Source of the DNA: Bacteroidota bacterium
GTDB taxonomy: Bacteria; Bacteroidota; Bacteroidia; Chitinophagales; Chitinophagaceae
DNA: 5,103 bases
Reading direction: 5' to 3'
Assembly (NCBI GenBank): GCA_028875955.1
Contig: JAGWTX010000209.1
Coordinates: 1 to 5,103, forward strand
Shown one piece after another: positions 1 through 5,103 of this stretch. A program made the position numbers and the translations under genes. The number at the start of each line of letters is the position of its first letter. Position 1 is the stretch's first letter. A model generated the notes under the pieces. It saw only the letters and a list, made by a program, of their open reading frames with translations, had not been told where the DNA came from and ran no database searches.

Positions 1-1379
1 GACTCGCTTTTGGAACCGGGTGGCACAGCCGCTTTCAACATTTCAACCAGACGTTTTCTCATCATGTTTACTTTATCAGGATATGCCTGTGCAAGGTTAT
101 GGGTTTCTCCGGGATCGGTTGCCAGGTTATACAGGGAGAGTATTCCATATTTGGCGATTTGTTTTTCGGATGGTTTTTTTTGTTCGCTGTTTTCATCTGC
201 GCCCAGGGCAATCAGTTTCCAGTCGCCCATCCGAATGGCGGATTCATTGGGTCCGTGGTTGGAAACGGATAGGATGGCATCATGCGGTGAAGGGGCCGAT
301 TGTGTGATCATGGGCCAGATATCTTTTCCATCGATCTGTTCTTTCTGACCGGGTTTCCCGCCTGCCAAACCGAGAAGGGTGGGATACCAGTCAATCACAT
401 GCATCGGTTCCAGGATCTTTTTACCGGAAGCGATATGCCCGGGCCAGTTTACAAAACAGGCGCCCCTGATCCCTCCTTCATAAACGGAACCTTTGAAATC
501 GCGCAGGGGTAAATTAACACCGGGTGGCGGTGCGCCATTGTCACTCAAAAAAACAATGAGTGTGTTTTCACGGATACCAGCTTTGTTGATCGAGCCTACA
601 ATCTGGCCTATCGCTTCATCAACCGCCGCCAGCATACCGGCCAGTTTTTGCCGGTTACCTTTTAACTGCGGATAAGGAGCCATGTATGTATCCGGAACCT
701 GGTATGGAGCATGGATACCATTAAAGGGGATGTAAAGAAAAAAGGGTTTTTTCTGATCAGCTGTTTCAATAATATGACAGGCTTCTTTTGCTATCAGGTG
801 GGTACTGTATCCCTCTTCCGACAGGGGCACTTCATTCCGGTACCAGTCGGGTTTGTGATCGCGTTGGTGGGTGAAATAATCTATGTTGCCATAATAGAAA
901 CCATACTGGTGATCGAATCCTCTTTCCATGGGCAGGTAGGCTTTGTCGGATTCGCCCAGGTGCCATTTACCTGTTATCGCTGTAAAATATCCTCTGGCAC
1001 GCAGCGCTTCTGCGAGGGTATGCTCTGTAAGAGGCAATCCCCAATGGGCTCCGGGGGGAACCACACTATAGACACCGGTTCGGGTAGGATAGCGTCCTGT
1101 CAGAAAAGCCGCTCTTGTGGGAGAACAAACGGGTTGTACATAACTGTTGTCCAGAATGGTGCCTTCTCTGGCAAGCCGGTCAATCACAGGCGTGGCAATT
1201 TCCATCCCGCCATTAAAACCGCATTCACCATAGCCCATGTCATCCACCAATATAAAAACAAGATTGGGCGACTGTTTTGTAACGGTTTGTGCAGGGCTTG
1301 CTACGATGCCACAAAAAAAGAAACTGAGGAAAAATAGAAAAAAACCCAACCGGGTAAAAAGGAACTGTCTGACAGTCAT
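1..1379 (-). CDS. Exported Cys-type sulfatase (arylsulfatase, alkaline-phosphatase fold), C-terminus cut by window edge
   Basis: A type I sulfatase, which hydrolyses sulfate esters with a formylglycine made from a cysteine. Reading leftward from the ATG at 1379-1377, the frame is open for 459 codons with no stop and runs off the window. Residues 1-30 form a signal peptide: a basic start, a Phe/Leu-rich core at 11-27, and a likely cleavage after Ser-Pro-Ala30. The sulfatase core follows in order: metal ligands Asp46-Asp47 (LVDDMGYG); the C-S-P-T-R signature with catalytic Cys85, Pro87 and Arg89; GKWHLG with Lys138 and His140; His223 in HAPY; Asp280-Asn281 (LSDNG); and Lys296 followed by EGGIRG. 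The C-terminal MGDWKLI and LYNLATDPGETHNLA segments are present, so only a short tail should be missing. Activity requires a formylglycine-generating or anSME enzyme, not seen here. An in-frame ATG at 1433 would add 18 polar residues before the signal peptide, so 1379 is preferred. Neither start has a convincing Shine-Dalgarno. The substrate (sulfated glycan or other ester) cannot be read from the sequence. Confidence 0.95.
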   Translation of the reverse strand, partial: MTVRQFLFTRLGFFLFFLSFFFCGIVASPAQTVTKQSPNLVFILVDDMGYGECGFNGGMEIATPVIDRLAREGTILDNSYVQPVCSPTRAAFLTGRYPTRTGVYSVVPPGAHWGLPLTEHTLAEALRARGYFTAITGKWHLGESDKAYLPMERGFDHQYGFYYGNIDYFTHQRDHKPDWYRNEVPLSEEGYSTHLIAKEACHIIETADQKKPFFLYIPFNGIHAPYQVPDTYMAPYPQLKGNRQKLAGMLAAVDEAIGQIVGSINKAGIRENTLIVFLSDNGAPPPGVNLPLRDFKGSVYEGGIRGACFVNWPGHIASGKKILEPMHVIDWYPTLLGLAGGKPGQKEQIDGKDIWPMITQSAPSPHDAILSVSNHGPNESAIRMGDWKLIALGADENSEQKKPSEKQIAKYGILSLYNLATDPGETHNLAQAYPDKVNMMRKRLVEMLKAAVPPGSKSE

Positions 1380-1588
1380 CCTTGTTAGGTGTGTTCTTTT
1401 GCCTGGCGGAATATCCCGAAAAGAAAAAAGCATACGATTTGTTTTAGACAGATATGTTTTCACAACCCTGCAGGAACCAGGAGGTCCGGACGGGATCCTG
1501 TTTTGGAAAACCTGTCTTTAAATGTACAGGATTTCAGATCAGGTACGAAACGTATTGGTTTTTGAAAGGGATGTATTTACCAGCCTGT
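1380..1588. other. Intergenic region between the small helical gene and the sulfatase
   Basis: The 209 bp between two minus-strand genes have no supported coding sequence. An in-frame extension of the sulfatase could start at the ATG at 1433-1431 (minus strand). I found no strong rho-independent terminator after the helical gene and no clear Bacteroidota-type promoter (TTTG plus TAnnTTTG) before the sulfatase, so it is open whether the two genes are co-transcribed. Short palindromes such as CCTGCAGG and GTCCGGAC are present but small enough to be chance. Confidence 0.5.
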
Positions 1589-1978
1589 TTATTGCAGATG
1601 CGCATCGATAAATGCGCGGACATCGCTATTCATTTTTTCAAAGGATTGCAGGAAGGCCTGGTATTTTTTTTGGATAACAGGATGTTCTTCCGGGTCCTTC
1701 GAGAGTTCAGGGAAAACTTCCTGTTGACGGGCTTCGGAGGCAAGCTTCATTTTTACAAGATGCATGGAATGCCGAAGTTCATCGATCTCTGTTCTCAGTT
1801 CAGCGAATTTTTTTTTGAATGCATCTATCTTTTCCGAGATGCCGGCATCAACCGATTTTGTTTTTGCTTCCAGCAGATAATCATCAAAAATGCGCAGCAG
1901 ATTGATGTCATGGTTTAGTTCCGCAATCCAAAGACGATACATCAAATGAAGACCCATGCGTGAAGGAGTATCCGGCAT
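1589..1978 (-). CDS. Small helical coiled-coil protein of unknown function (129 aa)
   Basis: I do not recognise this family. The protein is almost entirely charged, helix-forming sequence with no signal peptide and no membrane segment, so it is probably cytoplasmic. Residues about 8-38 form a first amphipathic helix with several aromatics. Residues 48-80 form a regular coiled coil: positions 51, 54, 58, 61, 65, 68, 72, 75 and 79 are all Ile, Phe, Leu, Met or Val in an unbroken 3-4 spacing. A proline-containing break near 90-100 precedes a third helix at about 101-128. This composition is why I call the minus strand here rather than the 154-codon frame opposite it. The start at 1978 is the longest. 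Met8 or Met13 are possible alternatives, and none has a Shine-Dalgarno, as is common in Bacteroidota. It lies upstream of the sulfatase on the same strand with a 209-bp gap, and is divergent from the amidase. Confidence 0.7.
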   Translation of the reverse strand: MPDTPSRMGLHLMYRLWIAELNHDINLLRIFDDYLLEAKTKSVDAGISEKIDAFKKKFAELRTEIDELRHSMHLVKMKLASEARQQEVFPELSKDPEEHPVIQKKYQAFLQSFEKMNSDVRAFIDAHLQ

Positions 1979-2250
1979 AACAAAGCGTTTGGTACACTGG
2001 GGAAATTACTACAAAAAACAACGTTTAAAAAACCGGTTATCATAAAAACGGTTCTTATTTTATCGTTAACAGAATTTTCTTCATCACAATGGCCACACCT
2101 TAAAAAAAGCTTATAAAAAAATGGTCGTTTTCCGGATGGCTTTGTTTACGGAATTTCTTTGTTCAATTGGAAACTGCTTAACGATAACCGTATTAGGTGA
2201 TTCTTTTATTATCTTGTACAATCCCAAATTGTCATTTCCAATTTTTATCT
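1979..2250. promoter_or_regulatory. Divergent AT-rich intergenic region expected to carry promoters for both flanking genes
   Basis: These 272 bp separate the 5' ends of the minus-strand helical gene and the plus-strand amidase, so at least one promoter per direction is expected here. The region is AT-rich, with many A and T runs. I could not identify a full Bacteroidota promoter match on either strand. The leaders just before both ATGs lack Shine-Dalgarno sequences. A short plus-strand reading frame from 2121 runs into the amidase in a different frame and has no protein-like character. The promoter role rests on gene orientation only. Confidence 0.5.
2060..2187. repeat. 10-bp inverted repeat, TTATCGTTAA / TTAACGATAA, in the divergent region
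   Basis: TTATCGTTAA at 2060-2069 recurs as its exact reverse complement at 2178-2187, with a 108-bp spacer. Both copies lie in the divergent intergenic region, one nearer each gene. This arrangement could be a pair of sites for a regulator, but in AT-rich DNA of this length one such match is not very unlikely by chance. No regulator gene is in the window. Confidence 0.35.
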
Positions 2251-2325
2251 ATGAACAGAAGACATTTTTTAAAAACAGGTTCCCTGGCGGGGATTACGGT
2301 TTCTGCGTTAGGAGTTACCGCCTGT
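2251..2325 (+). other. Twin-arginine lipoprotein signal peptide of the amidase
   Basis: Codons 1-25 encode an Arg3-Arg4 pair followed by H-F-L-K, a short moderately hydrophobic core (about residues 11-22), and V-T-A-Cys25 as a signal peptidase II site. The combination predicts folded export through Tat followed by lipidation at Cys25. The residues after Cys25 are polar (H-T-N-P-G-S-N-P-D-K). I do not see a clear Lys-Asp/Glu surface-export signal of the kind described in Capnocytophaga, so the side of the outer membrane is undecided. Confidence 0.8.
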
Positions 2326-3882
2326 CATACCAATCCGGGATCAAACCCTGATAAATCCAACCAGACAACGGCATCCGATTTTGCCTTGCAGGAAGCCACG
2401 ATTGATGCCCTGCAGCAAAAAATGAAAGAGGGTACTGCCACAGCCAGGTCATTAACAGAAATGTACCTGAAGCGGATTGCGGAAGTGGATCAGAGCGGCC
2501 CTTCCCTTCACGCGGTAATCGAAACCAATCCAGATGCATTGTCAATTGCAGATACAATGGATGCTGAAAGAAAATCCGGAAAACTAAGAGGCCCTTTGCA
2601 TGGCATTCCGGTGCTGATCAAGGATAATATTGATACCGGCGACCAGATGATGACAACTGCGGGTGCACTGGCACTGGTGGGACACAAAGCCAAAGAAGAT
2701 GCGTTTATCGTAAAACGTCTTCGGGAAGCAGGTGCCGTATTGTTGGGTAAAACCAATTTAAGTGAGTGGGCGAATTTTCGTTCCACACGTTCTACCAGCG
2801 GTTGGAGTGGCCGTGGCGGTCAAACCAAAAACCCTTATTACCTGGACCGATCTCCTTCCGGTTCCAGTTCGGGTTCCGGTGCTGCGGTGTCTGCCAATCT
2901 TTGTGCAGTAGCGATTGGTACTGAGACAGACGGATCGGTGATAGCTCCCTCTTCATTCTGCGGAATTGTGGGTATCAAACCCACAGTAGGTTTATTGAGT
3001 AGAAACGGCATCATCCCGATATCCAAAACACAGGATACGGCAGGTCCGATGGCGAGAACCGTGAAAGATGCAGCTATTTTATTAGGCGCATTGACAGGCG
3101 CAGACCCCGGTGATCCGGTTACGGCTGAAAGCAATGGCAAAGCGCTGAAAGACTATACCAGTTTTTTAGACCCGAATGCATTGAAGGGGAAAAGAATCGG
3201 GATCGAAAAATCATTTCTCAGGGAACGAAAAGAGACCATGGTTGCCGCTTACCAGCAGGCCATCGATGTACTCAAAAAACAAGGGGCAGAAATCATTGAG
3301 ATCGAATTATTAAAACAAACCGCACCCCTTGGTGAGGCGGAATGGCTTGTGATGCAGTATGAGTTTAAAGCAGGATTGAATGCCTATCTGAAAACGGCAG
3401 GTGCCGGTGTTCAATCGCTGGCTGATGTGATCGCCTATAATCAAAACCATGAAGCAGCTTCCATGCCTTATTTCAAACAGGAGATATTGGAAATGAGTGA
3501 AAAAAGAGGCGACCTGGAGACAGCGGAATACAAACAGATGGTTCAAAAAACAACATCCGCAAGAAAAATCATCGATACGCTGATGAAGGAAAACAAACTG
3601 GATGCGATTGCCGGCACCAGTTACGGACCCTCCATCTGCATTGATCTTGTGAATGGCGATAATGATCCCGGGTTCTATTTTTGTCCGCCAGCTGCGATGG
3701 CAGGCTATCCGCATATCACCATACCGATGGGCATGATCCACGGACTGCCAATTGGTTTTTCTTTTATGGCAAGCGCCTACCAGGAAGGAACCCTGATTGG
3801 TTTGGGTTATGCTTTTGAACAGGCCACGCATCATAGAACGGCACCGAAGTTTTTGCCAACATTGTATCCGGGAGTGGGTTAG
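2251..3882 (+). CDS. Amidase-signature hydrolase, peptide amidase-like, Tat-exported lipoprotein (543 aa)
   Basis: An amidase-signature enzyme that hydrolyses a carboxamide bond using a Ser-cisSer-Lys triad. By spacing, the triad is Lys124 (PVLIKDN), Ser205 in the Ser/Gly-rich loop (SPSGSSSGSG), and nucleophile Ser229 in GTETDGSV. The 24-residue gap between the two serines is that of the family. The TETDGS variant, IVGIKPTVGLLSRNGIIPIS and QDTAGPMARTVKDAA most resemble peptide amidases and related bacterial amidases rather than GatA, which would be cytoplasmic and sit with gatB/gatC. The start at 2251 is chosen because it gives M-N-R-R-H-F-L-K, a twin-arginine signal, then a hydrophobic stretch and a lipobox V-T-A-Cys25. 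The longer in-frame start at 2197 would bury that signal 18 residues inside. The mature enzyme should be lipid-anchored in the envelope, with a linker of about 20 residues after Cys25. There is no Shine-Dalgarno before the ATG. The length is slightly above the family norm because of the signal and linker. The substrate, possibly C-terminally amidated peptides, is inferred. Confidence 0.93.
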   Translation: MNRRHFLKTGSLAGITVSALGVTACHTNPGSNPDKSNQTTASDFALQEATIDALQQKMKEGTATARSLTEMYLKRIAEVDQSGPSLHAVIETNPDALSIADTMDAERKSGKLRGPLHGIPVLIKDNIDTGDQMMTTAGALALVGHKAKEDAFIVKRLREAGAVLLGKTNLSEWANFRSTRSTSGWSGRGGQTKNPYYLDRSPSGSSSGSGAAVSANLCAVAIGTETDGSVIAPSSFCGIVGIKPTVGLLSRNGIIPISKTQDTAGPMARTVKDAAILLGALTGADPGDPVTAESNGKALKDYTSFLDPNALKGKRIGIEKSFLRERKETMVAAYQQAIDVLKKQGAEIIEIELLKQTAPLGEAEWLVMQYEFKAGLNAYLKTAGAGVQSLADVIAYNQNHEAASMPYFKQEILEMSEKRGDLETAEYKQMVQKTTSARKIIDTLMKENKLDAIAGTSYGPSICIDLVNGDNDPGFYFCPPAAMAGYPHITIPMGMIHGLPIGFSFMASAYQEGTLIGLGYAFEQATHHRTAPKFLPTLYPGVG

Positions 3883-3888
3883 GGTTGT

Positions 3889-3980
3889 GGTCTTTAGACT
3901 TTGGTCTTTAGTCTTTGGGTTTTAAATAGTTAATAGTTGACTAAAGACCAAAGACCAAAGACTAAAGACTAAAGACTAAA
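3889..3980. repeat. Heptanucleotide repeat block arranged as an inverted repeat
   Basis: Four contiguous 7-bp units lie at 3889-3916 (GGTCTTT, AGACTTT, GGTCTTT, AGTCTTT). After a 22-bp centre come six contiguous units of the opposite orientation at 3939-3980 (GACTAAA, GACCAAA, GACCAAA, then three GACTAAA). Two further 7-bp copies of AATAGTT at 3925-3938 directly abut the right array in the same register. Positions 3899-3913 pair perfectly with 3939-3953 (15 bp). With a few mismatches and one G-T pair, the stem extends out to 3889 and 3963. Seven is not a multiple of three and the block lies between genes, so it is non-coding. It could act as a transcript-end structure for the amidase or be a neutral simple-sequence repeat. 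Confidence 0.9.
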
Positions 3981-4014
3981 TCGCTGCGTAGCGAAGATCC
4001 CGCGAATAGCGGGA
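3981..4014. repeat. Twin GC-rich mini-hairpin block inserted between heptamer units
   Basis: Two small palindromes sit back to back. TCGCT (3981-3985) pairs with AGCGA (3990-3994) around a 4-nt loop. After a 3-nt gap, TCCCGC (3998-4003) pairs with GCGGGA (4009-4014) around a 5-nt loop. The block begins exactly where one GACTAAA unit ends and stops exactly where the next begins. Its GC content is well above that of the AT-rich repeats around it. Confidence 0.85.
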
Positions 4015-4028
4015 GACTAAAGACTAAA
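4015..4028 (+). repeat. Two further GACTAAA units after the hairpin block
   Basis: Two perfect GACTAAA copies follow the hairpin block directly, continuing the right-hand array of 3939-3980. A GA dinucleotide and a run of seven T (4031-4037) come next. The T-run is about 16 bp from the last GC hairpin, too far for a classical intrinsic terminator. Confidence 0.85.
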
Positions 4029-4049
4029 GATTTTTTTAGCGCTGCAAGT

Positions 4050-4057
4050 TATATTTT
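4050..4057 (+). promoter_or_regulatory. Possible Bacteroidota -7 element before the transporter gene
   Basis: TATATTTT at 4050-4057 matches the Bacteroidota -7 consensus TAnnTTTG except at the last base, and lies 17 bp before the transporter ATG. No clear TTTG -33 element is visible at the expected distance upstream, where the last heptamer units and the T-run lie. The call is weak. Confidence 0.25.
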
Positions 4058-4074
4058 AGCTGCCCAATATTCCT

Positions 4075-5103
4075 ATGAAGAAAATTCTGCCTGTCATTGT
4101 TATCGCCCAGTTTTTCTGTACATCGGTATGGTTTTCGGGTAATGCAGTGGCGGGGGAGATCATGCAGGACTTACAGATGGGTCCTTCGTTTCTGGCGTAT
4201 CTGACCAGTGCCGTTCAGTTGGGTTTTATCGACGGCACGCTGGTTTTTGCTTTTTATATGCTGGCAGACCGTTTTTCACCCTCTTTTGTTTTTTTGATAT
4301 GTGCGGTACTCGCGGCTATTTTTAATGTATCCGTTGTATTGTTTGCATGGGGTGAAGTCGGAGTGCTTTGTCTGCGTTTCCTGACCGGTTTCTGTCTGGC
4401 CGGAATTTATCCCATCGGGATGAAAATCGCTTCCGATCATTTTCAACAGGGGCTGGGCAAATCATTGGGTTATCTGGTAGGCGCATTGGTATTGGGAACC
4501 GCCCTACCTCATTTGGTAAAGTCTGTGACCACCCAGCTTCCCTGGAAATATGTGATGATCACGAGTTCTGTATTGTGTGTAACAGGAGGAGGCCTGATGT
4601 ATCGCCTGGTGCCCGATGGCCCATATCATAAACGTTCCCAACCTGTCCGTTTTCTGGATTTTCTGAAAGTATTCAGGCAAAAGGATTTCAGGGCTGCCGC
4701 ACTGGGTTATTTTGGACATATGTGGGAGCTATACACATTCTGGGCTTTTTTACCCTTTATGCTTATCCAGTACCAACGGCTTCATCCCCATCCCGGTTTT
4801 CCGGTTTCTATTTGGTCTTTTCTGATCATCGGATCCGGATCCATTGCCTGTATAGCGGGTGGATTGGTTTCAAACAGATATGGAACAAAAAAGATGGCAA
4901 GACTGGCTTTATGCATATCAGGGTGCTGTTGTGTGTTATCTCCTTTTCTTTTTTTCCAGTCTTCCGAAACCTTATTTCTCCTGTTTCTTTTTATATGGGG
5001 TATGAGCGTTGTTGCCGATTCTCCCCTGTTTTCTACCCTGGTGGCACAATCTGCTGCACCCGAAGCAAGGGGAACTTCCCTGACACTGGTAACCTGTCTG
5101 GGT
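4075..5103 (+). CDS. Major facilitator superfamily (MFS) transporter, C-terminus cut by window edge
   Basis: The frame is open from the ATG at 4075 to the window end (343 codons, no stop), so the last part is missing; the family is usually about 390-420 residues. About ten hydrophobic helices are visible, roughly at 4-21, 38-62, 67-90, 92-112, 128-148, 158-177, 206-232, 243-263, 275-295 and 298-318. A polar cytoplasmic loop at 178-205 separates the two six-helix halves, the standard MFS plan. A motif-A-like loop LADRFSP follows helix 2, and SNRYGTKK is the matching loop after helix 8. RFLTGFCLAGIYPIGMKIASD in helix 4 is a typical MFS segment. It should be an inner-membrane secondary transporter. 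The substrate is not readable. The start has no Shine-Dalgarno but begins M-K-K just before helix 1. Its upstream region is the heptamer repeat block, which may separate it from the amidase. Confidence 0.9.
   Translation, partial: MKKILPVIVIAQFFCTSVWFSGNAVAGEIMQDLQMGPSFLAYLTSAVQLGFIDGTLVFAFYMLADRFSPSFVFLICAVLAAIFNVSVVLFAWGEVGVLCLRFLTGFCLAGIYPIGMKIASDHFQQGLGKSLGYLVGALVLGTALPHLVKSVTTQLPWKYVMITSSVLCVTGGGLMYRLVPDGPYHKRSQPVRFLDFLKVFRQKDFRAAALGYFGHMWELYTFWAFLPFMLIQYQRLHPHPGFPVSIWSFLIIGSGSIACIAGGLVSNRYGTKKMARLALCISGCCCVLSPFLFFQSSETLFLLFLFIWGMSVVADSPLFSTLVAQSAAPEARGTSLTLVTCLG

Noticed and set aside
711..1337. 208-codon plus-strand open frame
   Set aside because: It lies fully antisense to the sulfatase, whose conserved motifs run through this stretch on the minus strand.
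1380..1433. N-terminal extension of the sulfatase from the ATG at 1433
   Set aside because: It is in frame and stop-free, but would put a polar stretch containing Pro and several Arg/Lys before the signal peptide. It is kept only as an alternative.
1454..1918. 154-codon plus-strand open frame opposite the small helical gene
   Set aside because: Its translation is rich in Phe, Cys and Ile in no sensible pattern. The opposite strand gives a charged, regular coiled-coil protein, so this is a shadow frame.
2197..2250. Upstream in-frame start for the amidase
   Set aside because: It would place 18 residues ahead of a textbook twin-arginine signal peptide; the ATG at 2251 gives a normal export signal.
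3310..3834. 174-codon minus-strand open frame
   Set aside because: It is antisense to the C-terminal half of the amidase and has no recognisable protein character.
3889..4028. CRISPR array
   Set aside because: The units are 7 bp, contiguous and in both orientations, with no unique spacers, so this is a simple-sequence repeat.
3998..4037. Classical intrinsic terminator (GC hairpin plus T-run)
   Set aside because: The T-run at 4031-4037 is about 16 bp past the GC-rich stem, too far for standard rho-independent termination, although some transcript-end role of the block is possible.
4368..4719. Short open frames on both strands inside the transporter
   Set aside because: They overlap an uninterrupted transporter frame with regular membrane helices and have no features of their own.

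Overview
The window looks like a piece of a Bacteroidota chromosome, most likely from the Chitinophagaceae/Sphingobacteriia side. That is an inference from moderate GC, start codons preceded by A/T-rich leaders without Shine-Dalgarno sequences, an exported Cys-type sulfatase, and a Tat-dependent lipoprotein enzyme. There is no transposase, integrase, RNA gene or CRISPR array, and the genes read as ordinary accessory metabolism.

Layout: (1) 1-1379, minus strand: an exported formylglycine-type sulfatase, intact except that its last few residues run off the left edge. (2) 1589-1978, minus strand: a small, highly helical protein of unknown function with a regular coiled coil. (3) 1979-2250: a divergent AT-rich intergenic region containing a 10-bp inverted repeat. 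(4) 2251-3882, plus strand: a complete Ser-cisSer-Lys amidase of the peptide-amidase type, with a twin-arginine lipoprotein signal peptide. (5) 3883-4074: a striking intergenic block of 7-bp repeats, with TTTRGTC-type units on the left and GACYAAA units on the right. The block folds into a large hairpin and is interrupted exactly at a unit boundary by two small GC-rich hairpins. (6) 4075-5103, plus strand: a major facilitator superfamily transporter cut by the right edge.

The sulfatase and the small helical protein share a strand and could be co-transcribed, although 209 bp separate them. The amidase and transporter share the other strand but are separated by the heptamer block, so they are probably separate units. 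No shared pathway links the four genes from sequence alone. A sulfatase and a peptide amidase in the cell envelope fit a scavenging lifestyle on sulfated polymers and peptides, but that is speculation.

The least ordinary part of the window is the heptanucleotide repeat mosaic between the amidase and the transporter.
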